A stretch of 7,325 bases of DNA from CAZAGT01 sp964484515 (GCA_964484515.1 CAZAGT010000266.1:1-7325); one strand, 5' to 3'. Positions 1-6,749 are shown, counted from the first letter of the stretch. Translations and numbers: made by a program. The notes: a model not told the origin generated them from the letters alone.

Positions 1-1097
1 ATCTTTAAAACCCTCTCAAAGATCTTGACGGCCTCACGATCGTCGCCCGCGACCTGGTAGGTTTCGCCGAGGTTTCGCAGGATGAGGAGAGCGTCGGGCT
101 CTGCTTTTAGGGCCTTATTGATATGCTCGATGGCCCGCGGGAAATCGGCCTGATCTCTGTACACGATGCCGAGCCCTAGGTGGGCCACCGGCGAATCAGG
201 TTTCTTTTCGAGGTCGAGTTTGAATAGCCTTTCGGCGTCACGAGGTTCCATCGACTTCGCCCTGACAACCGCCCTGAAATACGGGAAAAGCGCCTTGAAG
301 CGAGCCGTCTCCTTGTTGGGCGGTTTTGGGGTGTAACCCGTGAGCATCACCTCGATGTTCGCTATGCGGTCGGGGCCGGCCGGGTGGGTGAGGAGGTATT
401 TCGGCATGCGGCTGCTCGCAAACCACTGTCCCCGCTCAAGACCGTTGAGGGTGGTGATCATGGCCGCAGGGTCAAAACCGGCCGCGTCCATATACTTGTG
501 CTCAAGTTGATCCGCCTGCCGTTCGTTTTCGCGGCTATACGAGAGGAGCGCCTGTTGTCCGGCGGCCAGGGATCCCGCCATAATAGCCGTTCCGGCCTCC
601 CCACCGACCAACGCCGCCGCCAGTACGCCGGCCAGGGTGGCCCAGCTCATCTTCTGTTGCTGCTCGATCTGATGCGCCAGATGTCGCGCCGTGATGTGCC
701 CAATTTCATGGCATATGACCGCGGCCAGCTCGTCCACCTCCTGCGTCATTTCGATGAGGCCGGAAAAGAAAAAGAGGTGCCCGCCCGGGGCGGCGAAGGC
801 ATTCATGGTGTAGTCTTTGAGGATGTAGAAATGAAAGGGAAAGAACTGCGTTTCAATGGGTCTGAGCAGGTACTGGCCAAGCTCATTGATATACTGGACA
901 GCAAACTCATCTTCGACGAACTCATAATACCGCCGGATGCTCATCAGGAATTGCCGGCCGAGCTTGGTCTCATCCTCGATGGACAAAGAGTAGGCGCCGG
1001 CCGTTTCCGGAGAAATATGCGCCAGGGCCGTCAAAGCCAGCCCTAGCGCAAGCATGCATCTCAATCCTGGTCTCCGTCCCCTCCGCCCTACCCTCAT
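1..1097 (-). CDS. M48 family zinc metalloprotease with TPR repeats, BepA-like (partial, C-terminus beyond window)
   Basis: Periplasmic or envelope metallopeptidase; by family analogy with BepA it would degrade or chaperone misfolded outer-membrane proteins. I translated 365 residues before the window edge cuts the gene. Residues 1-34 look like a Sec signal peptide: arginine-rich start (MRVGRRGRRPGLR), hydrophobic core MLALGLALTALA, likely cleavage after AGA. The peptidase domain has HEIGH at 130-134 (zinc histidines and catalytic Glu) and SRENERQAD at 188-196, where E192 is the expected third zinc ligand. THPAGPDRI at 237-244 matches the conserved HP region after the active site. From about 280 two TPR-like helical repeats follow (AHLGLGIVYRDQADFPRAIE; ILRNLGETYQVAGDDREAV). 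I chose the ATG at 1097 because GGAAAG lies 8 nt upstream and it supplies the basic n-region; an in-frame ATG at 1055 would leave almost none. It starts 16 nt after rsfS, so it is probably co-transcribed. The family and fold are secure; the substrate is unknown. Confidence 0.9.
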   Translation of the reverse strand, partial: MRVGRRGRRPGLRCMLALGLALTALAHISPETAGAYSLSIEDETKLGRQFLMSIRRYYEFVEDEFAVQYINELGQYLLRPIETQFFPFHFYILKDYTMNAFAAPGGHLFFFSGLIEMTQEVDELAAVICHEIGHITARHLAHQIEQQQKMSWATLAGVLAAALVGGEAGTAIMAGSLAAGQQALLSYSRENERQADQLEHKYMDAAGFDPAAMITTLNGLERGQWFASSRMPKYLLTHPAGPDRIANIEVMLTGYTPKPPNKETARFKALFPYFRAVVRAKSMEPRDAERLFKLDLEKKPDSPVAHLGLGIVYRDQADFPRAIEHINKALKAEPDALLILRNLGETYQVAGDDREAVKIFERVLK

Positions 1098-1113
1098 AGA
1101 GCAGTCTTTCCAC

Positions 1114-1467
1114 TTAGGCCATGGCATGATCCCGTTTCACCCTTGGGGCCTCGACCCAAAGCCCCTCCAGATCGTAATACTCCCTCGCACTCTGGTAGAA
1201 AATGTGAATAACTACGTCGCCGTAATCCATGAGTATCCAGCGGCCCTCTTGCTCGCCCTCCACCCCGTAGGCCCTGAAACCCTCCTCCTTCATTCGCTTG
1301 GCCACGTGCTTGGCGATCGATTGTACCTGGCGACTGGACTTACCGCTGGCGATCAAGAAGAAGTCCGTGATGGAGGTCAAATCGACCACGCTTAGTAAGA
1401 CCGGTTCGACGGCCTTACGCTCTTCAATGATCTTAAGACACAAAAGAGCCTTATCAAGAGCCTTCAT
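1114..1467 (-). CDS. rsfS: Ribosomal silencing factor RsfS (Iojap/DUF143 family)
   Basis: Cytoplasmic factor that binds ribosomal protein L14 on the 50S subunit and blocks joining with 30S, lowering translation when nutrients run short (family knowledge). The 117-residue product has the usual size and motifs: DLTSITDFFLIASG at 29-42, the EGEQEGRWILMDYGDVVIH block at 70-88, and REYYDLEGLW at 95-104, the typical C-terminal signature. The ATG at 1467 lies inside the end of nadD (14-nt overlap). The purine-rich AGAGGGG sits about 13 nt upstream, rather far, so translation probably depends on coupling to nadD. The nadD-rsfS pair is widespread in bacteria. In many relatives rlmH follows rsfS; here a protease gene does. 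Confidence 0.96.
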   Translation of the reverse strand: MKALDKALLCLKIIEERKAVEPVLLSVVDLTSITDFFLIASGKSSRQVQSIAKHVAKRMKEEGFRAYGVEGEQEGRWILMDYGDVVIHIFYQSAREYYDLEGLWVEAPRVKRDHAMA

Positions 1468-2110
1468 CTGCGCGGTAAAGCCCCTCTTGCAGAATGTAGT
1501 CTTGGACTCCAGCGGGCACCCAGAAACGGATCGAACGACCTGCTGCCACTCTGGCCCTGATCAGGGTGGATGATATATCCATAAGTGTAGCCTCCCTGTA
1601 AATCAAGCGATTTCCCGTCGCAGCTATATATGTGTCCTGTGTCTCGCCCTCCTCGAAACCCGCTTCGAGCGAGACGAGGAAGGGCTCCAATTTCTCTGTT
1701 GACGCGCCGGGCCGCTTGATCACGATGAAATGGGCGTAATCGAAAAGTCGGTGGTATTCCTTCCAGGTCTTGATCTCCAGGAAGGCATCCATCCCGATGA
1801 TAAAGAAGATGTCCACCTCTGCGTCGAACAGGCCGCGGATCTCCCTGAGGGTCTCGATCGAATAGGAGAGCCCTTGGCGACGTCCTTCCAGATCCAAGGC
1901 TTCCAGCAGCGGTGATGGTTCGACACCGATCCGCGTCATGGCCAGGCGGTGGTGAAAGGGGGTTACCGGCTGCGTATCTTTGTGGGGAGGCAGCGCGGCA
2001 GGGATTAGGTAGACCTTTGTTAGGGCCATGTCCTCACAGATCTCTTCGGCCACGCAAAGGTGCCCTAAATGAATTGGATCGAAGGTCCCGCCGAAGATGC
2101 CGATCTTCAA
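1454..2110 (-). CDS. nadD: Nicotinate-nucleotide adenylyltransferase NadD, TTG start
   Basis: Transfers AMP from ATP to nicotinic acid mononucleotide to make deamido-NAD, the penultimate step of NAD synthesis in the cytoplasm. The 218-residue protein has the nucleotidyltransferase signature GGTFDPIHLGH at 7-17 (H14 and H17 are the HxGH histidines), PPHK at 41-44, FIIGMDAF at 103-110 with the following TWKEY, and ISSTLIR at 179-185, the second ATP-binding motif. Length is normal. The first codon is TTG, not ATG: the plus strand reads caa at 2108-2110. The protein from there, MKIGIFGGTFDP, is the canonical N-terminus, and AGGGG lies about 9 nt upstream, so the rare start looks genuine. It begins 12 nt after the proA stop and overlaps rsfS by 14 nt. 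Confidence 0.96.
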   Translation of the reverse strand: MKIGIFGGTFDPIHLGHLCVAEEICEDMALTKVYLIPAALPPHKDTQPVTPFHHRLAMTRIGVEPSPLLEALDLEGRRQGLSYSIETLREIRGLFDAEVDIFFIIGMDAFLEIKTWKEYHRLFDYAHFIVIKRPGASTEKLEPFLVSLEAGFEEGETQDTYIAATGNRLIYREATLMDISSTLIRARVAAGRSIRFWVPAGVQDYILQEGLYRADEGS

Positions 2111-2122
2111 TGCCCGCCCCTT

Positions 2123-3379
2123 TTAGCTTCGGATCTGTCCGTTCCCGTAAACGACGAACTTGGTCGTTGTCAACTCCTCAAGCCCCATAGGCCCAAAGGC
2201 ATGCAGCTTGGACGTACTGATCCCGATCTCGGCTCCCAGCCCCAACTGGTTGCCGTCGTTGAATCGCGTGGAAGTATTCACCAGCACCACCGAGGAGTCG
2301 ACTTCCTCCAGGAAACGCCGGGAAACGTGGTAGTCGTTCGTAACGATCGCATCGGTATGGCCCGATCCGTATCTCTCGATATGATCGAGGGCCTCCTCCA
2401 GATCGGAAACGACCTTTACGGCCAGGACGAGGTCGAGGAACTCCGCCGGCCAGTCGGCCGGCTTGGCCGGTTTGACATCGTTCAGGAGGGAGGCGGTCTG
2501 TGGGCACCCTCTGATCTCCACGCCGGCCTCTTGAAGCCTGGACGCCGCCTTCGGCAGAAAATCCTTGGCCACGGCCTCATGAACGAGCATGGTTTCCATA
2601 GCATTGCAGACGCCGGGTCGTTGAACCTTGGCGTTGAAACAAATATCGGAAGCCATCTCCAAGTCGGCGAACTCGTCCACATAGACGTGACAGACGCCCT
2701 TGTAGTGTTTGAGCACCGGAATGCGGCTGTTTTCGACGACAAACCGGATGAGGCCCTCGCCACCCCTGGGAATGATGAGATCCACATCTTCTTCCTTCCT
2801 CAGCAGGAGATTGACGGCCTCCCTGTCGGTGGTGGGGATGACCTGAATGGCCTTTTGCGGTAATCCCGACTCGAGTAACGCCTCGCTCAGGATCTCTGCA
2901 AGCACGAGGTTTGAATGGAGGGCCTCCGAGCCGCCTTTCAAGATCACCGCATTACCCGATTTCAGACAAAGCGCGGCGGCATCAACCGTTACGTTGGGAC
3001 GGGATTCATAAATGAAGCCGATCACCCCGAGGGGGATCCTCATCCGGCCAACCACCAGTCCATTGGGCCTCTTCCACATTCCGGTCACCTGACCCACCGG
3101 GTCCGGTAGGGCGCAGATCTCATGCACGCCGTCGGCCATCGACTTGATGGTCTTGGTGTCCAACGTGAGACGATCGATCATGGCCCTCGAAAGACCCTGA
3201 GCCTCGGCCGCAGTCAGATCCCGGGCGTTTTCCTCCCTTATACGTTCTTCCCTCTCCAGGAGTTTAACCGCCATCGTCTCAAGGGCTTCGTCTTTTTGGC
3301 TCCGGCCGGTCCTCCTCAATTGCCTCGCGGCCGCCTTGGCGTCCTTCGTTATCACAGCCATCAGTTCATCAATCGACAT
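2123..3379 (-). CDS. proA: Gamma-glutamyl phosphate reductase ProA
   Basis: NADPH-dependent reduction of gamma-glutamyl phosphate to glutamate-5-semialdehyde, the second step of proline synthesis. The 418-residue protein belongs to the aldehyde dehydrogenase superfamily and has normal length. The catalytic cysteine is C258 in the motif QRPGVCNAMET. Other hallmarks are RIPLGVIGFIYESRPNVT near 114-131, LKSGNAVILKGGSEA near 139-153, IPRGGEGLIRFV at 203-214 and the C-terminal block TSTRFNDGNQLGLGAEIGIS. The ATG at 3379 lies inside the end of proB (19-nt overlap), with a GAGGG about 9 nt upstream. This suggests coupled synthesis with ProB, sensible because the phosphorylated intermediate is labile and is probably passed between the two enzymes. 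The stop is TAA at 2123-2125. Confidence 0.98.
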   Translation of the reverse strand: MSIDELMAVITKDAKAAARQLRRTGRSQKDEALETMAVKLLEREERIREENARDLTAAEAQGLSRAMIDRLTLDTKTIKSMADGVHEICALPDPVGQVTGMWKRPNGLVVGRMRIPLGVIGFIYESRPNVTVDAAALCLKSGNAVILKGGSEALHSNLVLAEILSEALLESGLPQKAIQVIPTTDREAVNLLLRKEEDVDLIIPRGGEGLIRFVVENSRIPVLKHYKGVCHVYVDEFADLEMASDICFNAKVQRPGVCNAMETMLVHEAVAKDFLPKAASRLQEAGVEIRGCPQTASLLNDVKPAKPADWPAEFLDLVLAVKVVSDLEEALDHIERYGSGHTDAIVTNDYHVSRRFLEEVDSSVVLVNTSTRFNDGNQLGLGAEIGISTSKLHAFGPMGLEELTTTKFVVYGNGQIRS

Positions 3380-4551
3380 GCCTCGCTACCCTCTTCTATA
3401 GCGTTCGTCACGACGAGGTTGTCCCGATGGATCACCTCATCATCGTGTTTAAAGCCCAGGGTGGTTTCGATATCCGAGCTCCGAAGGCCCATGATCTTCC
3501 GGATATCACCCGAATGGTAATTGACCATGCCGACGGCGACTTCCTGGCGATCGCTGTTCAGGAGGACCACCGTGTCGCCGATACTAAAACGGCCGCTGAC
3601 CTCCACGATGCCGGAAGGGAGCAGACTCTTGCCATGTTGCGTGAGGGCCCTTTCGGCCCCTCGGTCGATCACGATCTCGCCGCGTGGAGACTTCGTAAAC
3701 GCGATCCACTGTTTTCGGCTGCAAAGGGTCGATCCCTGGGGCAAAAAGAGCGTGCCGATCTCGACGCCCGCAAAGACTTGTGCCAAGACGCCGCGTTTGC
3801 GACCGTTAGCGATGATAGTCGGGACGCCGCCCAGCGAGACCTTGTGGGCAGCCCTGATCTTACTGGCCATCCCGCCTGTGCCCAAGAACCCCGGAATGTT
3901 GCTGGCGTATCTCATGACCTGCCGATCTATGTCCTTCACCACCTTGATTAAGGCGGCATCCTTGTGGCTGCGGGGGTCCTTATCAAAGAGGCCGTCAATA
4001 TCCGTCAGGTTGACGAGGAGTTGGGACTCCGTCAAATTCGTAACCATGGCGCTCAGATTGTCATTGTCGCCGAACTTGATCTCATCGGCCACGACCGTAT
4101 CATTTTCGTTGATGACGGGAATGATGTTCCAGGACAGGAGCGTAAAAATCGTATTGCGAGCGTTCAGGTAGCGACTGCGGTGGTTGAGATCATCGCGCGT
4201 AATCAATATCTGTGCGACCTTTTGGCCATGCCGCCCAAAGGCCCTTTCATAGGCCATCATCAGGCTGCACTGACCCACGGCTGCTGTCGCCTGTTGCTGT
4301 GAAATGGATTCCGGCCGCTTCTTCAGGCCGATCTTTGTCAGGCCGGAGGCGATGGCTCCGGAGGAGACCAGGACGATTTCAATCCCCTTTTCTCTCAGCG
4401 CACAGATCTCCTCCGTCAGGTCCCTGATGACCCTGCGATTAAGTCCGTTGCTGGAAGTCAGGACGCCGCTGCCGACCTTGACCACCGCACGTTGGACGGT
4501 CTTGAACAGTTCTCTGGCAGCTGTCCTCTCTGCCAAGTCTCCCTCAGTCAT
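3361..4551 (-). CDS. proB: Glutamate 5-kinase ProB with C-terminal PUA domain
   Basis: Phosphorylates L-glutamate with ATP to gamma-glutamyl phosphate, the committed and usually proline-inhibited step of proline synthesis. The 396-residue protein has an N-terminal amino acid kinase domain (about 15-270) with VVKVGSGVLTSS at 23-34, LVSSGAIASG at 61-70, PVINENDTV at 145-153, FGDNDNLSA at 160-168, LLVNLTDIDGLFDKDP at 178-193 and GTGGMASKI at 224-232. A PUA domain (about 287-370, starting PRGEIVIDRGAERAL) follows, as in the long proteobacterial form. The ATG at 4551 overlaps the obgE stop by 8 nt (ATGACTGA). No strong ribosome binding site is visible, so translation is probably coupled to obgE. 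The first 14 or so residues are less conserved in the family and are the only uncertain part of the start. Confidence 0.97.
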   Translation of the reverse strand: MTEGDLAERTAARELFKTVQRAVVKVGSGVLTSSNGLNRRVIRDLTEEICALREKGIEIVLVSSGAIASGLTKIGLKKRPESISQQQATAAVGQCSLMMAYERAFGRHGQKVAQILITRDDLNHRSRYLNARNTIFTLLSWNIIPVINENDTVVADEIKFGDNDNLSAMVTNLTESQLLVNLTDIDGLFDKDPRSHKDAALIKVVKDIDRQVMRYASNIPGFLGTGGMASKIRAAHKVSLGGVPTIIANGRKRGVLAQVFAGVEIGTLFLPQGSTLCSRKQWIAFTKSPRGEIVIDRGAERALTQHGKSLLPSGIVEVSGRFSIGDTVVLLNSDRQEVAVGMVNYHSGDIRKIMGLRSSDIETTLGFKHDDEVIHRDNLVVTNAIEEGSEACRLMN

Positions 4552-5548
4552 CGAGAAGTCTCGCTTTGAGGATCCCTTTCAAGGTTTCGACGCCATCGCC
4601 TTTGAGGGCTGAGATCGGGAGGGACTCGAAACCGATGTCCCCTAGGGCCCTTTGTAGTTCTCCAATGTCTCGACGGTCGGGTGAATCCAGATCGATCTTA
4701 TTGATCAGGACCAGCTGAGCTTTGCGTGCCAGGTCCGCGTTGTATCGGACCAGCTCATCCCTTAGGACCGTTAAGTCCTCTAGGATGTCTTGTTCGGGAT
4801 GATAGGTGACATCCAACAGATGGAGCAGCATCCCGGTCCGTTCGATGTGCTTCAGGAATCGGTGGCCGAGGCCGCGACCTTGACTGGCTCCCTTGATGAG
4901 CCCCGGTATATCGGCGATCGTCAGGGTCCTTCCGTCTTCGAAGGCGATCACGCCCAGATTCGGGCTGATGGTCGTAAAGGGGTAGGAGTCAATCTTGGGT
5001 CGAGCCTTGGTCAGCAGAGCGATGAGCGTTGATTTACCCGCATTCGGCAAACCGACAAGCCCGATATCAGCGAGGCACTTGAGGGAGAGGCGGATGCTCT
5101 TTTCCTCACCCGGTAGCCCCGGTTGAGCCATGCGGGGCGCCCGGTTCGTGGCCGTGGCAAAGTGCTGGTTCCCCTTCCCTCCTTTTCCGCCCTGGATGAG
5201 CAGGATCTCCTGACCCTCCTCGGTGAGGTCGGCCAGCAGGGTGCCGGTATCGACATCGTAGACCTCGGTGCCGGGCGGTGTCTCGAGGATCACATCGGCG
5301 CCGTTCTTACCCTTCTGGTCTTTGCCCCGGCCGGGTTGCCCGTTTGAGGCCCGGAAGTATTTGCGATGACTGTAATGACGCAGTGTATGGTGCTCTCCGG
5401 TTGCCCTTATGAGAATATTCCCCCCGTCACCCCCGTCGCCGCCGTCCGGTCCTCCCTTTGGGATGTATTTTTCGCGCCGAAAACTGATGCAGCCCTTTCC
5501 CCCGTCTCCGGACTTGGCGACAACGACCACCTCGTCTACAAAGTCCAT
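4544..5548 (-). CDS. obgE: Obg-family ribosome assembly GTPase ObgE/CgtA
   Basis: Essential GTPase that binds the 50S subunit and acts in late ribosome assembly and stress signalling (family knowledge). The 334-residue product starts MDFVDEVVVVAKSGDGGKG. Residues 1-158 form the glycine-rich Obg fold (KGGPDGGDGGDGG, GGKGGKGNQHFATATN). The G domain follows: G1 GLPNAGKST 166-174, switch SYPFTT 188-193, G3 DIPG 213-216, G4 NKID 283-286 and G5 SALKG 313-317. It ends soon after the G domain, so the OCT domain of Firmicutes Obg and the acidic tail of E. coli ObgE are absent. Upstream in-frame codons are open to 5632, but that extension is basic and unlike Obg; the ATG at 5548 gives the family N-terminus and has GGTGGGG just upstream. 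It lies 147 nt after rpmA and overlaps proB by 8 nt. Confidence 0.97.
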   Translation of the reverse strand: MDFVDEVVVVAKSGDGGKGCISFRREKYIPKGGPDGGDGGDGGNILIRATGEHHTLRHYSHRKYFRASNGQPGRGKDQKGKNGADVILETPPGTEVYDVDTGTLLADLTEEGQEILLIQGGKGGKGNQHFATATNRAPRMAQPGLPGEEKSIRLSLKCLADIGLVGLPNAGKSTLIALLTKARPKIDSYPFTTISPNLGVIAFEDGRTLTIADIPGLIKGASQGRGLGHRFLKHIERTGMLLHLLDVTYHPEQDILEDLTVLRDELVRYNADLARKAQLVLINKIDLDSPDRRDIGELQRALGDIGFESLPISALKGDGVETLKGILKARLLDD

Positions 5549-5644
5549 CTCGCCCCACCGGAAACGAATTCCATTTCTATGACTATGGGTAGATCCCTTA
5601 CGTGGGCAACGGCGCGCGCAGAAGGACGTCACAATGACACTGCT

Positions 5645-5667
5645 GGGTCCCTGCGGATGGGGGACCC
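5645..5667 (-). promoter_or_regulatory. Perfect 7-bp hairpin in the rpmA-obgE gap
   Basis: GGGTCCC and GGGACCC pair perfectly around a 9-nt loop, about 30 nt after the rpmA stop and about 100 nt before obgE. On the transcribed strand no U-run follows, so it does not look like a full intrinsic terminator. A transcript-stability or processing structure, or an attenuator that sets the obgE level relative to L27, is possible; this is inference from position only. A weaker stem (GACTT/AAGTC) lies at 5674-5688, nearer to rpmA. The rest of the 147-nt gap shows no convincing gene. Confidence 0.45.
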
Positions 5668-5695
5668 GGATGGACTTTTTGCGAAGTCGCCGGCA

Positions 5696-5950
5696 TTAGG
5701 TGGCGTAAACGCTCACCCTCTTTCGATACTTGTCCATCCTCTCAAAAGTGACAACGCCGTCGATCTTGGCAAACAGGGTATAGTCTTTGCCGACACCGAC
5801 GTTCCGGCCCGGATGCAACTTGGTGCCCTTCTGGCGCACCAGGATATTGCCGGCTCTAACCACCTGGCCGGCATACCGCTTGACCCCGTACCTCTGACCG
5901 GCGCTATCTCGGCCGTTACGTGAACTGCCGCCCGCCTTCTTATGAGCCAT
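5696..5950 (-). CDS. rpmA: 50S ribosomal protein L27
   Basis: Component of the large ribosomal subunit whose N-terminal tail reaches the peptidyl transferase centre and helps place tRNA. The 84-residue protein is textbook: MAHKKAGGSSRNGRDS at 1-16, RYGVKRYAGQVVRAGNILVRQ through the middle, and GTKLHPGRNVGVGKDYTLFA. It begins directly at MAHKKAGG with no N-terminal extension, so it is not the Prp-cleaved type found in Firmicutes and relatives. The ATG at 5950 has GAGG about 9 nt upstream. Unusually, 478 nt separate it from rplU, because a repeat element lies between. The only promoter-like sequence I see just upstream is a TATAAA at 6073-6078 with no good -35, so it may still rely on read-through from rplU. 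Confidence 0.98.
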   Translation of the reverse strand: MAHKKAGGSSRNGRDSAGQRYGVKRYAGQVVRAGNILVRQKGTKLHPGRNVGVGKDYTLFAKIDGVVTFERMDKYRKRVSVYAT

Positions 5951-6099
5951 ATCTTAAATCCTCGCTTCCATCCCCATCCATTCCCGTCTTCATTCGTTAG
6001 GACTGGGCTGGGGATCAGATTGTCTTCCGGTTCAACGATCAAGCAAAGCACTTACTAATGCGGCAAAAAGTATTTATAGATGGTTTCTTAATCGCAGGA
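5951..6099. other. Intergenic stretch between rpmA and the repeat element
   Basis: This 149-base stretch forms the rpmA-proximal leader. It has no coding sequence I can support. It contains the rpmA ribosome binding site and a minus-strand TATAAA (6073-6078) that could be a -10 box, but the sequence 17 nt further upstream (ATTCCT) is a poor -35. Confidence 0.4.
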
Positions 6100-6144
6100 A
6101 TAGATATCACCGCTGAGGCGCAAAGAGCGCAGAGTTTGTTCTTC

Positions 6145-6179
6145 TTTATGTTTTCCGCTGAGAGGCCGGAAAACATAAG
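6145..6179 (+). repeat. Hairpin A of the repeat element
   Basis: TTATGTTTTCCG (6146-6157) pairs perfectly over 12 bp with CGGAAAACATAA (6167-6178), leaving the 9-nt loop CTGAGAGGC. The AT-rich stem foot and CG pairs next to the loop resemble hairpin B read on the opposite strand. It begins 10 nt inside the left terminal repeat. Confidence 0.8.
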
Positions 6180-6294
6180 ACTGCTATCGCCCGTGGCGAA
6201 CAAAAACGGACAGGAAATGCAAGTTTTAATAGTATTTCCAAATAGTTATATGCAGCCATCGATGTTCGTTGGTTCTCCCCGAACGGCAAGGTCC

Positions 6295-6329
6295 TTTTTG
6301 CTTTTCGGCGTCTCAGCGAAAAGCAAAAA
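6295..6329 (-). repeat. Hairpin B of the repeat element
   Basis: TTTTTGCTTTTCG (6295-6307) pairs perfectly over 13 bp with CGAAAAGCAAAAA (6317-6329). Read on the minus strand the loop is CTGAGACGC, one base different from the plus-strand loop of hairpin A (CTGAGAGGC), although the stems differ. It ends 10 nt before the right terminal repeat, mirroring hairpin A. On the minus (operon) strand the fold is followed by GGAC rather than a U-run, so a simple terminator role is not favoured. Confidence 0.8.
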
Positions 6330-6428
6330 AGCGAATTCCTCTGCGTCCTCCGCGACTCGAGCGAAGCGGGCGGTGAGTCTATGTTTAAATGTCAATGACC
6401 TCATTAATAAACTCATGGTAGATTCGAC

Positions 6429-6740
6429 TCAAGCTTCAATGTTCTCTATCTGGATGAGCGTAAAGGGTTGCCGATGGCCTCGCTTACGTCGATAGTTCTT
6501 GCGCCGCTTGTACTTGAAGACCACGATCTTGCGGCCTTTGTCGTGCCGGGCGATTCGTCCCACCACCTTGGCATTTTCGACGAATGGCCGCCCGACCTGC
6601 ACGGCTTCCCCGTCGGATGTCAGCAGGACCTGGTCAAAGGTTACGGCATCCCCGACCTCCCCGGAGATCTTTTCCACTTGCAGTTGTTCACCCGGAGTCA
6701 CACGGTATTGTTTCCCTCCGGTCTTGATCACGGCATACAT
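6429..6740 (-). CDS. rplU: 50S ribosomal protein L21
   Basis: Large-subunit protein that binds 23S rRNA. The 103-residue product has normal length: MYAVIKTGGKQYRVTPGE at the N-terminus, GRPFVENAKVVGRI in the middle, and the basic signature KGRKIVVFKYKRRKNYRRKR followed by GHRQPFT near the C-terminus. The frame stays open upstream to an ATG at 6782, but the ATG at 6740 gives the canonical MYAVI start, has GGAGGGG at 6750-6756, and the upstream ATG would lie at or before the predicted transcription start. It leads the cluster and is normally followed closely by rpmA; here the next gene is 478 nt away. Confidence 0.98.
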   Translation of the reverse strand: MYAVIKTGGKQYRVTPGEQLQVEKISGEVGDAVTFDQVLLTSDGEAVQVGRPFVENAKVVGRIARHDKGRKIVVFKYKRRKNYRRKRGHRQPFTLIQIENIEA

Positions 6741-6749
6741 AACGATAAT

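Larger units (their letters stand above)
6100..6382. repeat. Mirrored, MITE-like repeat element with terminal inverted repeats and two internal hairpins
   Basis: The left end reads ATAGATATCACCGC (6100-6113) and continues to CGCAGAG at 6134. The right end, read on the minus strand from 6382, starts ATAGACTCACCGC and reaches CGCAGAG near 6339. Inside each end, at a 10-nt distance, sits a long hairpin, one per side. The layout is therefore terminal repeat, hairpin, centre of about 115 bases, hairpin, terminal repeat. The right terminal repeat is about 10 nt longer than the left, with an extra CG-rich piece around 6355-6370. The terminal sequence (gaggcgcaaagagcgcagag) resembles a non-coding repeat I recognise from many bacterial genomes, though I know no accepted name for it. 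No transposase is encoded, and I saw no clear target-site duplication. The boundaries are inferred from symmetry. Confidence 0.7.

Noticed and set aside
384..1046. Plus-strand open frame of 220 codons
   Set aside because: It lies antisense to the M48 protease, whose minus-strand translation shows HEIGH, the third-ligand motif and TPRs. The plus-strand product has no recognisable features.
2069..2863. Plus-strand open frame of 264 codons
   Set aside because: Antisense shadow of proA, in which all family motifs are seen on the minus strand.
3427..4302. Several plus-strand open frames over proB
   Set aside because: Antisense shadows of proB; low complexity and no family signature.
5549..5632. 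Upstream extension of obgE
   Set aside because: The extra 28 residues are not Obg-like, while MDFVDEVVV at 5548 is the canonical start with a nearby ribosome binding site.
6058..6495. Plus-strand open frame of 145 codons containing ITAEAQRAQS
   Set aside because: It is a translation of the repeat element. The TAEAQRAQ string is a common artefact of this repeat family annotated as hypothetical protein, and the frame runs into rplU antisense.
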